Shown here piece by piece: positions 1 through 7,886 of a DNA stretch of 58,555 nt. The stretch comes from Streptomyces griseoaurantiacus (GTDB lineage Bacteria; Actinomycetota; Actinomycetes; Streptomycetales; Streptomycetaceae). How positions within the stretch are numbered: the first letter of the stretch is position 1; each line of letters starts with the position of its first letter. A model generated the notes under the pieces. The model saw only the letters and a program-made list of their open reading frames with translations. It did not search any database and was not told where the DNA came from. Position numbers and translations under genes: made by a program. The stretch covers positions 1 through 58,555 of the forward strand of contig BNBP01000043.1 of the NCBI GenBank assembly GCA_014656015.1. The letters run 5' to 3'.

Positions 1-40
1 CCGCGGCCCCGCTCCTCCCTCGGGAGGAGCGGGGCCGCGG
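1..40 (-). terminator. Intrinsic-type terminator of the crotonase gene
   Basis: Perfect 19-bp inverted repeat (1-19 with 22-40) around a two-base centre. It lies 30 bp beyond the stop codon of the leftward enoyl-CoA hydratase gene. There is no U-tract, as is usual in Streptomyces. Confidence 0.85.
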
Positions 41-69
41 TGCCGTCCGGCGAGGGCCCGGCCCGCCTG

Positions 70-837
70 TCAGAGGAACTTCGCCTTGCCCGGACCCTCC
101 TCCACGAAGCTCCGCATGCCCCGCTCGCGGTCCTCCGTGGCGAACAGGCCCGCGAACCAGTTGCGTTCGACGGTGAGCCCGGTCTCGATGTCGGTCTCCA
201 GGCCCGCGTCCACCGACTCCTTGGCCGCGCGCAGCGCGAGCGCCGGACCGCGCACCAGCCGCGCCGCCCAGGCCCGGGCCTCCTCGTACACCTCGGCGGC
301 CGGGACGACCCGGTCCACCAGGCCGAGGGACAGCGCCTCCTCGGCCCTGACCTGACGGCCGGTGAAGATGAGGTCCTTCGCGCGGGACGGCCCGATCAGC
401 CGGGACAGCCGCTGGGTGCCGCCCGCGCCGGGGATCAGCCCGAGCAGGATCTCCGGCTGGCCCAGCTTCGCGTTGTCCGCGGCGATGCGGTAGTCCGCGC
501 AGAGTGCCAGCTCGCAGCCCCCACCCAGTGCGTACCCGGTGACGGCGGCGACGACCGGCTTGGGGATGCGGGCGACGGCGGTGAAGGACTCCTGCAGGGC
601 ACGGGCGCGCACGACCATCGCGGCGTGGTCCATGTCCCGCATCTCCTTGATGTCCGCACCGGCCGCGAACACCTTCTCCCCGCCGTAGAGGATCACCGCG
701 CGCACGTCCTCCCGGCGCCCGGCCTCCTCCGCGAGCTCCTTGATCCGGTCCTGGACGGCCACGTTCAGCGCGTTCATCGGCGGCCGGTCGAGCCTGAGGG
801 TGCCGATGCCTTCGGAGACTTCGAAATGTACGGTCAT
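70..837 (-). CDS. Enoyl-CoA hydratase/isomerase family protein
   Basis: A 255-aa crotonase-fold protein of full family length. Both glutamates of classical hydratases are in place: GGGCEL gives Glu109 and QPEILLG gives Glu129. They are 20 residues apart, as are Glu144 and Glu164 of rat mitochondrial hydratase. The oxyanion-hole region AAGADIKEM lies around residues 58-66. This supports real 2-enoyl-CoA hydration in fatty-acid or branched-chain beta-oxidation rather than a decarboxylase or synthase variant; the substrate cannot be told. The gene is monocistronic, with a strong terminator downstream and a near-palindrome just upstream of the start. Confidence 0.93.
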   Translation of the reverse strand: MTVHFEVSEGIGTLRLDRPPMNALNVAVQDRIKELAEEAGRREDVRAVILYGGEKVFAAGADIKEMRDMDHAAMVVRARALQESFTAVARIPKPVVAAVTGYALGGGCELALCADYRIAADNAKLGQPEILLGLIPGAGGTQRLSRLIGPSRAKDLIFTGRQVRAEEALSLGLVDRVVPAAEVYEEARAWAARLVRGPALALRAAKESVDAGLETDIETGLTVERNWFAGLFATEDRERGMRSFVEEGPGKAKFL

Positions 838-845
838 GCACGCAG

Positions 846-861
846 GTTAACGCGCGCTAAC
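846..861 (-). promoter_or_regulatory. Candidate operator upstream of the crotonase gene
   Basis: The 16-base near-palindrome GTTAACGCGCGCTAAC (14 of 16 positions symmetric) sits 9 bp upstream of the enoyl-CoA hydratase start. Its size and position suit a dimeric TetR-type repressor of fatty-acid catabolism. The regulator is not in the window, so this is inference. Confidence 0.4.
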
Positions 862-1019
862 GGCGGTGCCGCCGGTGCCCGGCCACCTCTTCCCGGGCCC
901 GCCGTGTCCCGGTCGTTATGTCCGCCCCCTTGCAGTTGACACGGTGTCTCATCCGCCGCCGGGGGACGGATTCCGGCCGAACCGGCCCGTAGCTCCCGCC
1001 GGGCGGTCATGATGAGGGC

Positions 1020-1517
1020 ATGGCGGGGCTGGAGGGCATCGATCAGCCGCGGGGGCAAGGCCGCGCGACCGCCGCGCGCTGGACGCCCGCGGTCGAGGAC
1101 GAGCGGGCGCTGAAGGCGCTGGATCTGTTCGGTGACCCCACGGAAGCGGAGGTTCCGCTCCCCTCGCTCCCGGAGTCCGCCGCGACCGCCCGCCGCCTCG
1201 CGCAGGTCGTGCTGCTGCGCCACTGGGGCCTCACCCCCAAGCTGACGGAGGACGCCGTCCTGCTCGTCTCCGAGCTCGTGGGCAACGCCGTACGGCACAC
1301 CGGCGCGCGCGTGTTCGGGCTCCGGATGCACCGCCGCCGGGGCCGGATCCGCGTGGAGGTGCGGGACCCCTCGCGCGGGCTGCCCTGCCTCATGCCGGTC
1401 CAGGACCTGGACGTCAGCGGCCGCGGCCTCTTCCTCGTCGACACGCTCGCCGACCGCTGGGGCGTGGACCTGCTGCCGCTCGGCAAGACGACGTGGTTCG
1501 AGATGCGCGCGCCCTGA
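1020..1517 (+). CDS. ATP-binding protein, RsbW-like HATPase (anti-sigma/regulatory type)
   Basis: A 165-aa single-domain GHKL ATPase of the type abundant in Streptomyces as serine kinase/anti-sigma-like regulators. The N box is visible in VSELVGNAVRHTG (about residues 81-93). The G-rich ATP lid is in SGRGLFLVDTLADRWGV, and the usual C-terminal KTTWFEMR follows. The first ~45 residues are variable and Pro/Ala/Arg rich. No cognate sigma factor or antagonist lies next to it, so its target is unknown. The hexamer CATGAT ends six bases before the ATG and no good Shine-Dalgarno is spaced correctly, so a leaderless mRNA is possible. Confidence 0.85.
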   Translation: MAGLEGIDQPRGQGRATAARWTPAVEDERALKALDLFGDPTEAEVPLPSLPESAATARRLAQVVLLRHWGLTPKLTEDAVLLVSELVGNAVRHTGARVFGLRMHRRRGRIRVEVRDPSRGLPCLMPVQDLDVSGRGLFLVDTLADRWGVDLLPLGKTTWFEMRAP

Positions 1518-1623
1518 ACCCGCCCCCTTCCGGCCCCGAGAGGGCCGGACCCGGGCGACCCGCCCCCCTCCGCCGTACGGGCGAATAGGACGATATGCGG
1601 ACGGAGAGTCCTTAAATGGACGG

Positions 1624-2430
1624 GTGACCACCCCGCCCCCCGCCCGACGGCAGGCCCTGCGCACCGGTGCCGGAATCGCCGCGGCCGCCGCCCTCACCGG
1701 CACCGGCGCCTGCGCGCCCCCCGGCCCGCCGGCCGCGAAGGCCGCCCCCGCCACCACACCCGCCCCGTCCCGCACCACCGCGCCCACGCCCACCGGGACG
1801 GCCCCCGCGTCCCCCCGGGCCCACCCCGGCCTCCCGGCCCAGATCGCCCACGGCCCCCGCACCCGTCCCCGCGTCGCCCTCACCTTCCACGGGCAGGGCG
1901 ACCCCGCGCTCGCCGAGGATCTCCTGCGCGCCGCCGAACGGGGCGGTGCCCGCGTCACCGTCCTCGCCGTCGGCGACTGGCTCGACGCCCACCCCGCGCT
2001 CGCCCGCCGGATCCTCGACGGCGGCCACGAACTCGGCAACCACACCCAGCGCCACCGCGCCGTCAACGACCTGCCCGAAGCGGAGGCGTACGCCGAGATC
2101 GAGGAGTGCGCCCGGCGCCTGCGCCGACTCACCGGCTCCATCGGCACCTGGTTCCGCCCCTCGCGCGCCCCCCGCGCCTCCCCGCTCCTCGTCCGTCTGG
2201 CCCGCCGCGCGGGCTACCCGCACGTGCTGTCGTACGACGTCGACTCGCTCGACCACACCGACCCGGGCGCGGACGCCGTCACCCGCACGGTCCTCGACGC
2301 GGTCCGCCCCGGTTCCGTGGTGAGCCTGCACCTCGGCCACCCGGACACGGTCGCCGCCCTCCCCGCCCTCCTGACCGGACTCGACCACCGCGGCCTGCAC
2401 GCGGTGACCACCACGGAGCTGCTGAGCTGA
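1624..2430 (+). CDS. Polysaccharide deacetylase (NodB-fold) family protein, atypical motif 1
   Basis: A 268-aa exported protein. The N-terminus has RR at residues 8-9, a hydrophobic Ala/Gly stretch and a lipobox-like LTGTGAC (Cys30), then a Pro/Thr/Ala-rich linker to about residue 75. The NodB fold follows. Motif 2 is intact (NHTQRH, His140 and His144), and motif 3 RPS and YDVDSLDH are recognisable. Motif 1, normally TFDDG with the catalytic base and metal Asp, reads TFHGQGD (residues 87-93). True deacetylase activity is therefore uncertain. The stop codon overlaps the start of the next gene (TGATG), so the two are translationally coupled. GTG start chosen; the ATG at 1615 runs straight into a stop. 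Confidence 0.85.
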   Translation: MTTPPPARRQALRTGAGIAAAAALTGTGACAPPGPPAAKAAPATTPAPSRTTAPTPTGTAPASPRAHPGLPAQIAHGPRTRPRVALTFHGQGDPALAEDLLRAAERGGARVTVLAVGDWLDAHPALARRILDGGHELGNHTQRHRAVNDLPEAEAYAEIEECARRLRRLTGSIGTWFRPSRAPRASPLLVRLARRAGYPHVLSYDVDSLDHTDPGADAVTRTVLDAVRPGSVVSLHLGHPDTVAALPALLTGLDHRGLHAVTTTELLS

Positions 2431-3641
2431 TGCCGTCCGCCACCCGCACCCGCACCCGCCTTCCCCTCGCCGCCACCGCCCTCCTCCTCGCCCTCGCCCC
2501 GCTCGCCGGCTGCGGCGACGGCTCCTCCGGCACCGGCACCCGCCAGGCCGCCGCCCCCACCGCCCCCAGCCCGTCCGACAAGGCCGCCGCGCACCGAAAG
2601 GCCACCCCCGACGGCCTCCCCGGCATGCCGCCGCTCCTCGACCCCGAGGACGTCTACGCCGCCGACCGCCCCGGAATGCTCTCCCCGGTCGTCAAGGACT
2701 TCCCCTCCCGCGTGTACGTCCCCAACACCGAGTCGGACACCGTCACGGTCATCGACCCGAAGACGTACGAGGTGATCGAGACGATCCCGGTCGGCCGGCA
2801 GCCCCAGCACGTCGTGCCCTCCTGGGACCTGAAGACCCTGTGGGTCAACAACGACAAGGGCAACACCCTCACCCCGATCGCCCCCGCGACCGGCCGCGCG
2901 GGCGAGCCGGTCGACGTCCACGACCCCTACAACCTGTACTTCACGCCGAACGGCAGGTACGCCGTCGTCATGGCCTCCCTCGACCGCGAACTCGTCTTCC
3001 GCGACGCCCACACCATGAAGACCGTCCGGACCGAACCGGTGAGCTGCTACGGCGTCAACCACGCCGACTTCTCGCCCGACGGCCGCTACTTCATCGTCTC
3101 CTGCGAGTTCAGCGGCGAACTCCTCAAGGTCGACACCGAGCGGATGAAGGTGGTCGCCGAGCAGAAGCTCCCGTTCGACGGCGCCATGCCGCAGGACGTG
3201 AAGATCGCCCCCGACGGCAGCCGCTTCTACATCGCGGACATGAAGGCGAACGGCATGTGGGTCCTGGACGGCGACACCTTCGCACGGCCCTCCTTCCTGC
3301 CCACCGGCAAGGGCTGCCACGGCCTCTACGTCAGCCGCGACTCCCGCGAGATGTACATCTCCAACCGGGGCGAGGGCACCGTCTCCGTCTTCGACTTCAC
3401 CAAGGGGAAGCTGACGAAGAAGTGGCACCTCCCCGAGGGCGGCAGCCCCGACATGGGCGGCGTCTCCGCCGACGGCACGGTGCTGTGGCTCTCCGGCCGC
3501 TACGACGCCGAGGTCTACGCGATCGACATCCGCACCGGGAAGCAGCTCGCCCGCGTCAAGGTCGGCAAGGGCCCCCACGGCCTCGCCGTCTACCCCCAGC
3601 CGGGCCGCTACTCCCTCGGCCACACCGGCGTCTTCCGCTGA
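2430..3641 (+). CDS. YncE-type beta-propeller lipoprotein
   Basis: A 403-aa predicted lipoprotein: hydrophobic signal then lipobox LAPLAGC with Cys28, and a Ser/Ala/Pro-rich spacer. From about residue 90 onward there are repeated beta-propeller blades of the YVTN/YncE type, for example RVYVPNTESDTVTVID, RYFIVSCEFSGELLKVD, EMYISNRGEGTVSVFD and GKGPHGLAVYP. Such proteins bind partners or ligands outside the membrane; no enzymatic residues are evident. The ATG overlaps the stop of the deacetylase-like gene by one base. The pair probably works together at the cell wall, but the substrate is unknown. Confidence 0.85.
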   Translation: MPSATRTRTRLPLAATALLLALAPLAGCGDGSSGTGTRQAAAPTAPSPSDKAAAHRKATPDGLPGMPPLLDPEDVYAADRPGMLSPVVKDFPSRVYVPNTESDTVTVIDPKTYEVIETIPVGRQPQHVVPSWDLKTLWVNNDKGNTLTPIAPATGRAGEPVDVHDPYNLYFTPNGRYAVVMASLDRELVFRDAHTMKTVRTEPVSCYGVNHADFSPDGRYFIVSCEFSGELLKVDTERMKVVAEQKLPFDGAMPQDVKIAPDGSRFYIADMKANGMWVLDGDTFARPSFLPTGKGCHGLYVSRDSREMYISNRGEGTVSVFDFTKGKLTKKWHLPEGGSPDMGGVSADGTVLWLSGRYDAEVYAIDIRTGKQLARVKVGKGPHGLAVYPQPGRYSLGHTGVFR

Positions 3642-3694
3642 ACCCCGCGAGACCGCCGGGACCCGCTGCCGGGACTCGCCGCCGGGCCTCGCGC

Positions 3695-3725
3695 TTGAGT
3701 CTCCACCCACCGGAGGGTCCAGACT
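3695..3725 (+). promoter_or_regulatory. MerR-type promoter/operator with 19-bp spacer
   Basis: -35 TTGAGT (3695-3700) and -10 CAGACT (3720-3725) are separated by 19 bp. The spacer contains the dyad CTCC...GGAG flanked by AGTCT...AGACT. A long 19-bp spacer spanned by a dyad is the hallmark of MerR-activated promoters. The predicted transcription start (3732-3733) coincides with the GTG of the MerR gene, so the gene is probably autoregulated and its mRNA leaderless. Confidence 0.8.
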
Positions 3726-3732
3726 CGCCGAC

Positions 3733-4647
3733 GTGACCGAGAACAGCACCGCACCGCTCACCATCGGCGAGCTGGCCCGGGCCACCGGACTGCCCGTGCG
3801 CACCATCCGGCACTGGTCGGACCAGGGCGCCCTGCCCCCGGTGGGCCGCTCCACCGGCGGCTACCGGCTGTACGACGCCGCGAGCGTCGCCCGCCTGGAG
3901 CTGATCCGCACGCTGCGCGAACTGGGCCTCGGCCTGGCCGAGGTGCGCCGGGTGCTGTCCGGGGAGAGCAGCGTCGCCGAGGTGGCGGCCGCCCACGTCG
4001 CGGCCCTGGACGCGCAGATCCGGGCGCTGCGGGTGACCCGCGCGGTGCTGTCGACGGTCGCGAAACGCGGTTCCACGGCGGAGGAGATGACCCTGATGAA
4101 CAGACTGGCCCGGCTGTCGGCGGCGGAACGCGGCAGGATCGTCGCGGAGTTCGTGGACGAGACGTTCCGCGGACTCGACACCGCCGACCCCGCGATCCGC
4201 GACCGGATGGCCGGCCTGCCCGCCGACCTGCCCGAGGACCCCACCCCCGCCCAGGTCGACGCCTGGGTCGAACTCGCCGAACTGCTCCAGGACCCCGGCT
4301 TCCGCGCCGAGATGCGCACGGCGGCCGAACTCAACGCCTCCGACCACGGCGGCTCCGCGCCCGAGGGGGAGTCCCTGTGGTTCGCCCGGCGACTGGTCCG
4401 GCAGGGTGCCGAGGCCCGGCGCCGCGGCCTCGACCCCGCCTCCCCCGAGGCCGGCGCCGTCCTCGGCGAACTGATCGGCGACAGCGATCCGGCGGCCGTC
4501 CTGAAGCGGCTGGAGCTGATGACGGGCGACCGCGTCGCCCGCTACCGGGAACTGCTGGCCACGGTGAAGGGCGGCGCCCCCGCCGCCGCCCACCGCGAGG
4601 AGTTCGGCTGGGTGGTCGCCGCGCTGCGCGCCCGTACGGGCGGATAA
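3733..4647 (+). CDS. MerR family transcriptional regulator
   Basis: A 304-aa protein. An N-terminal winged-helix MerR domain (TIGELARATGLPVRTIRHW, then GGYRLYD, residues about 10-80) is followed by a dimerisation helix ending near residue 115. A long alpha-helical C-terminal region of unknown ligand specificity completes it. It lacks the clustered cysteines of metal-sensing MerR proteins and has no TipA-type peptide-binding signature I recognise. The long C-terminus suggests a large or hydrophobic ligand. GTG start chosen because it sits exactly where transcription should begin from the MerR-type promoter at 3695-3725. Confidence 0.9.
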   Translation: MTENSTAPLTIGELARATGLPVRTIRHWSDQGALPPVGRSTGGYRLYDAASVARLELIRTLRELGLGLAEVRRVLSGESSVAEVAAAHVAALDAQIRALRVTRAVLSTVAKRGSTAEEMTLMNRLARLSAAERGRIVAEFVDETFRGLDTADPAIRDRMAGLPADLPEDPTPAQVDAWVELAELLQDPGFRAEMRTAAELNASDHGGSAPEGESLWFARRLVRQGAEARRRGLDPASPEAGAVLGELIGDSDPAAVLKRLELMTGDRVARYRELLATVKGGAPAAAHREEFGWVVAALRARTGG

Positions 4648-4731
4648 TCTGGCCTGCGTCAACAGGACGCCCGTACGGCGGCACCGCGGGTGCCGGACGG
4701 CGGACGAGGCACCACAGAAGGGGGCCGATCG

Positions 4732-4944
4732 GTGGCGGACATCGAGGCAGCGCGCAAGGAGTTCCAGCGGATCGACACGGACGGTGACGGCTTCATCACC
4801 GCCGCCGAGTTCAAGTCCGCCCTGGCCCAGGGCGGGGACTGGAACGTCACCGACTCGGTGGCCGACTCCATCATCGCCAGCCGTGACCTCAACGGCGACA
4901 AGGTCCTGTCCTTCGACGAGTTCTGGACGTTCCTGAACAAGTGA
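4732..4944 (+). CDS. Small EF-hand calcium-binding protein
   Basis: A 70-aa acidic calmodulin-like protein with two canonical EF-hand loops: DTDGDGFITAAE (about residues 14-25) and DLNGDKVLSFDE (about residues 52-63). Both carry Asp/Asn at positions 1, 3 and 5 and Glu at 12. Such small two-EF-hand proteins are common in Streptomyces (CabC-like) and buffer or sense Ca2+ in aerial growth. The GTG start is supported by an AGAAGGGGG ribosome-binding site about 8 bases upstream. A start 42 bases earlier would add an unrelated Gly-rich leader. Confidence 0.88.
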   Translation: MADIEAARKEFQRIDTDGDGFITAAEFKSALAQGGDWNVTDSVADSIIASRDLNGDKVLSFDEFWTFLNK

Positions 4945-4976
4945 CGAGTCGGGTACGCCCCGTACCCGGCCCCGAA

Positions 4977-5011
4977 CGGGGGCGCCCGCCGCACACCGGC
5001 GGGCGCCCCCG
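4977..5011. terminator. Bidirectional terminator
   Basis: Perfect 15-bp arms 4977-4991 and 4997-5011 with a CACAC loop. It lies between the convergent EF-hand gene and the ABC ATPase gene. A second, smaller hairpin (GGGTACG/CGTACCC, 4951-4967) lies next to the EF-hand stop. Confidence 0.85.
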
Positions 5012-5018
5012 CGTCCGT

Positions 5019-5843
5019 TCAGCGGCGGCGCGCGACGCGCACGCTCCAGCGGCCGCCGTGACGGCCGAGCACCAGCGGCAGGTCGAAGCACTTGCCGACC
5101 TGATCGTCCGTGAGCACCGCCCCCACCGGCCCCCGCGCCAGCTCGCACCCCTCGCGCAGCAGCAACGCGTGAGTCGTCCCCGGCGGCAGCTCCTCCAGAT
5201 GGTGGGTGACCAGGACCGTCGCCAGCCCGGGGTGCTCCTCGCGCAGCGCGTCCAGCGCCTCGATCAGCTGCTCCCGGCCCGGCAGGTCCAGCCCGGTGGC
5301 CGGTTCGTCGAGCAGCAGCAGCCGCGGCTCGGGCATCAGCGCCCGGGCGATCAGCACCCGGCCGCGCTCGCCCTGCGACAGCGTCGTCCAGCGGGCCTCC
5401 CGCCGGCCGGCCAGCCCCAGCGTGCCCATCAGCCGCTCGGCACGCTCCTCCTGTTCCGGCGTCGGCGCCCACCGCGGCTGCGGCTCCACGGAGTTGGTCA
5501 GGCCGGTCAGGACCACGTCCCGCACCCGCAGCGCCGAACGCAGCGGATGGCGCGGATCGACGTGCCCGATCAGCGAGCGCAGCTCCCGCAGGTCCACGGT
5601 GCCCAGCCGGCGGCCCAGCACCTCCACCGTGCCGTGCGTGGGATGCACCCGGGCACCCAGCAGGCTCAGCAGCGTCGTCTTGCCGGCCCCGTTGGCGCCG
5701 AGCAGCGCCCAGTGCTCACCGGGGCGCACGGTCAGCGAGACGTCCCGCAGCAGGGCCCGCCCGTCCCGCAGGACGTGCACGTCCCGCGCGTCGAGCAGCG
5801 CCGTACCGCCGCCGTCCTCGTTCCCGTCGTCCCCGCCGCGCAT
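5019..5843 (-). CDS. ABC transporter ATP-binding protein
   Basis: A 274-aa nucleotide-binding domain: Walker A GANGAGKTT, signature LSQGERGRV, Walker B LLLLDEPATGLD and switch H in VTHHLEE. No membrane-spanning partner is encoded nearby, so it either works with a remote permease or belongs to the soluble ModF-like type. Start chosen at the ATG whose A overlaps the leuA stop (TGATG), giving translational coupling to leuA; reading further upstream would run antiparallel to leuA codons without family similarity. Linkage to leuA may reflect shared expression only. Confidence 0.88.
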   Translation of the reverse strand: MRGGDDGNEDGGGTALLDARDVHVLRDGRALLRDVSLTVRPGEHWALLGANGAGKTTLLSLLGARVHPTHGTVEVLGRRLGTVDLRELRSLIGHVDPRHPLRSALRVRDVVLTGLTNSVEPQPRWAPTPEQEERAERLMGTLGLAGRREARWTTLSQGERGRVLIARALMPEPRLLLLDEPATGLDLPGREQLIEALDALREEHPGLATVLVTHHLEELPPGTTHALLLREGCELARGPVGAVLTDDQVGKCFDLPLVLGRHGGRWSVRVARRR

Positions 5844-7639
5844 CACGCCTCCGTCGCTTCCCGAGTCCTGGCGGTCCACCGCGCCCCCGCCCGGTTCACC
5901 GCCGACAGTACGGCGTGCACGGACGCCGCCGGCACCGAGGTGTCCCGGCCCGCGCCCCACGCGGTGACCCCGTCCACCCGGCACTCCGCGTAGGCGACCG
6001 CCTCCGCGTCCGCCCCCGGACCCGCCGCGTGCTCCGCGAAGTTGCGCACCTCCACCGTGATCCCGGCCCCGGCCAGCGCGTCGGCGAAGGCCGCGAGCGG
6101 CCCGTTGCCGGTGCCCTCGTGCCCGGTCCGGCGGCCCTCGCGCTCCAGTGCGCACACGAAGCGGTGCGCCCCCGAGGCGTCCCGGCTCGCCGACCAGGAG
6201 GCGAGCCGCACCGCGCCCTCCCGGCCGGGCACCAGGTACGTCGCCTCGAACAGCGCGTACAGCTCCCGCGCCGTCGCCTCCCGGCCGCTGTCGTCGGTGG
6301 CCCGCTGCACCACCCGCGAGAAGTCCGGGCGCATCCGGGCCGGCAGGTCCACCCCGTGCCCGGTCCGCAGCAGGTAGGCCATCCCGCCCTTGCCGGACTG
6401 CGAGTTGACCCGGATCACCGCCTCGTAGGAACGGCCCAGGTCCGCCGGGTCGACCGGCAGGTACGGCACCGCCCACGGCGCCTCCCGCTCCGGCACCCCC
6501 AGCTCGGCCGCCCGCTTCGCGTGCGCGGCGAAGCCCTTGTCGATGGCGTCCTGGTGGGTGCCGGAGAACGCCGTGTGGACCAGTTCCCCGGCGTACGGAT
6601 GGCGCGGGTGCACCGGCAGCCGGTTGCAGTGCTCCACCGTCTCCCGCACCGCGTCGATGTCGCTCAGGTCGACCCTCGGGTCGACGCCCTGCGCGAAGAG
6701 ATTGAGCGCCAGCGTCACCAGGTCCACATTGCCGGTGCGCTCCCCGTTGCCGAAGAGACAGCCCTCCACCCGCTGTGCCCCCGCCAGCACGGCCAGTTCG
6801 GCGCAGGCCACGCCCGTGCCCCGGTCGTTGTGCGGGTGGACGGACAGCACGACGCTGTCCCGGCGGGCCAGATGCCGGTGGACGTACTCGATCTGGTCGG
6901 CGTAGACGTTGGGCGTGGCGATCTCCACCGTGGCGGGGAGGTTGTGGGTGACCGGACGGTCGGGGCTCGCGTCCCACAGCGCGGTCAGCTCGTCGCACAG
7001 TTCGAGGACGAAGTCGGGCTCGGTGAGGTTGAAGGTCTCGGGCGAGAACTGGAACCGCACCCGGCCGCGCAGCCGGTCCGCGCGGCGGGCCATGCGCGTG
7101 GCCGCCTCCCGCACGGTCCGCCGCACCTCCTCACGGTCCCGCCCGAGCACCACCTCCCGCCACACCGGCGAGGTCGCGATGTACAGATGGACGACGGCCC
7201 GCTCCATCCCCTCGATCGCGTCGAAGGTGGTGTCGATCAGCTCCGGCCGGGCGGGCGTGAACACCACGGGCGTCACGTCCCCGGGCACCGCCCCCTCCGT
7301 CACCAGGTGTCGCACGAAGTCGAAGTCGGTGCGGCTCGCGGAGGGGTAGCCGACCTCGATCTCCTTGAAGCCCATGCCGGTCAGCAGGTCGAAGAAGCGG
7401 CGCTTGCGCGGGGTGTCCATCGGCTCGGCGAGCGCCTGGTTCCCGTCGCGCAGATCGACCGGCACCCACAGCGGCGCCCGTTCGATCCGGGCCGAGGGCC
7501 ACCGCCGGTCCTCGGCGGGCACCCGTACGCGTTCCTGGAAGGGACGGTAGCGGTGGAACGGCATGGGTCCGGGCCGCTGCGGATTCCAGGACTCCTGGGC
7601 AGGGGCGGACGGGCGAGGGTCCTCGTGCGGGGTGTTCAT
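5843..7639 (-). CDS. leuA: 2-isopropylmalate synthase
   Basis: A 598-aa enzyme of the actinobacterial LeuA type. It condenses acetyl-CoA with 2-oxoisovalerate in the first committed step of leucine synthesis. The catalytic TIM barrel starts at VDLRDGNQALAEPM (about residues 60-73), with GFKEIEVGYPSAS and the metal-binding HPHNDRGTG following. The C-terminal regulatory domain begins near residue 450 and is the leucine feedback site. The ATG has no clear Shine-Dalgarno. A Leu-codon-rich leader peptide and a GC-rich hairpin lie upstream, so expression is probably controlled by attenuation. Confidence 0.97.
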   Translation of the reverse strand: MNTPHEDPRPSAPAQESWNPQRPGPMPFHRYRPFQERVRVPAEDRRWPSARIERAPLWVPVDLRDGNQALAEPMDTPRKRRFFDLLTGMGFKEIEVGYPSASRTDFDFVRHLVTEGAVPGDVTPVVFTPARPELIDTTFDAIEGMERAVVHLYIATSPVWREVVLGRDREEVRRTVREAATRMARRADRLRGRVRFQFSPETFNLTEPDFVLELCDELTALWDASPDRPVTHNLPATVEIATPNVYADQIEYVHRHLARRDSVVLSVHPHNDRGTGVACAELAVLAGAQRVEGCLFGNGERTGNVDLVTLALNLFAQGVDPRVDLSDIDAVRETVEHCNRLPVHPRHPYAGELVHTAFSGTHQDAIDKGFAAHAKRAAELGVPEREAPWAVPYLPVDPADLGRSYEAVIRVNSQSGKGGMAYLLRTGHGVDLPARMRPDFSRVVQRATDDSGREATARELYALFEATYLVPGREGAVRLASWSASRDASGAHRFVCALEREGRRTGHEGTGNGPLAAFADALAGAGITVEVRNFAEHAAGPGADAEAVAYAECRVDGVTAWGAGRDTSVPAASVHAVLSAVNRAGARWTARTREATEA

Positions 7640-7696
7640 GCTGGCGTGTCACTGCCTTCGGCTCGGCCGGACGGCGACCGGCGGCACGGCGGGACC

Positions 7697-7736
7697 CCGC
7701 GGCGGGGGTGCCGGTCGTCGTCAGGCCCCGCCGCGG
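7697..7736 (-). promoter_or_regulatory. leuA attenuator stem-loop
   Basis: Perfect 11-bp arms 7697-7707 and 7726-7736. The 5' arm (leftward transcript) lies within the Cys-Arg-Gly-Gly codons of the leader peptide. The 3' arm can also pair with GC-rich sequence nearer leuA, giving mutually exclusive structures as expected for ribosome-mediated attenuation. Confidence 0.7.
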
Positions 7737-7768
7737 CAGCCGAGGAGAAGCAGACCGCGAAGCGTCAT
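7721..7768 (-). CDS. leuL: leuA leader peptide
   Basis: A 15-codon open frame reading MTLRGLLLLGCRGGA, with five leucines in its first nine residues and a run of four consecutive Leu codons (CTG CTT CTC CTC). The stop codon sits inside a strong hairpin that can also re-pair downstream. Slow translation of the Leu run at low charged tRNA-Leu would hold the ribosome just before the hairpin and let leuA be transcribed. The ATG lies six bases after a TAGCGT -10 hexamer, so the leader is probably leaderless. It is too short for ordinary gene callers. Confidence 0.78.
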   Translation of the reverse strand: MTLRGLLLLGCRGGA

Positions 7769-7774
7769 GCCGGT

Positions 7775-7804
7775 ACGCTATCCACACCTCAGCTCCTCAG
7801 ACAA
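7775..7804 (-). promoter_or_regulatory. leuA promoter
   Basis: Leftward -35 TTGTCT (7799-7804) and -10 TAGCGT (7775-7780) with an 18-bp spacer. The start point is predicted at the A of the leader-peptide ATG (7768). The palindrome ACAAGTTGT (7801-7809) overlaps the -35 and could be an operator, perhaps for the divergent GntR regulator. Confidence 0.7.
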
Positions 7805-7886
7805 GTTGTTTCGTTCGCGGGCTCGGCGCGGTGTCGGCGCGCACTCCGGCTCCGACCGCCCCCACCCGGCGACGTAAGGTGCCCCC

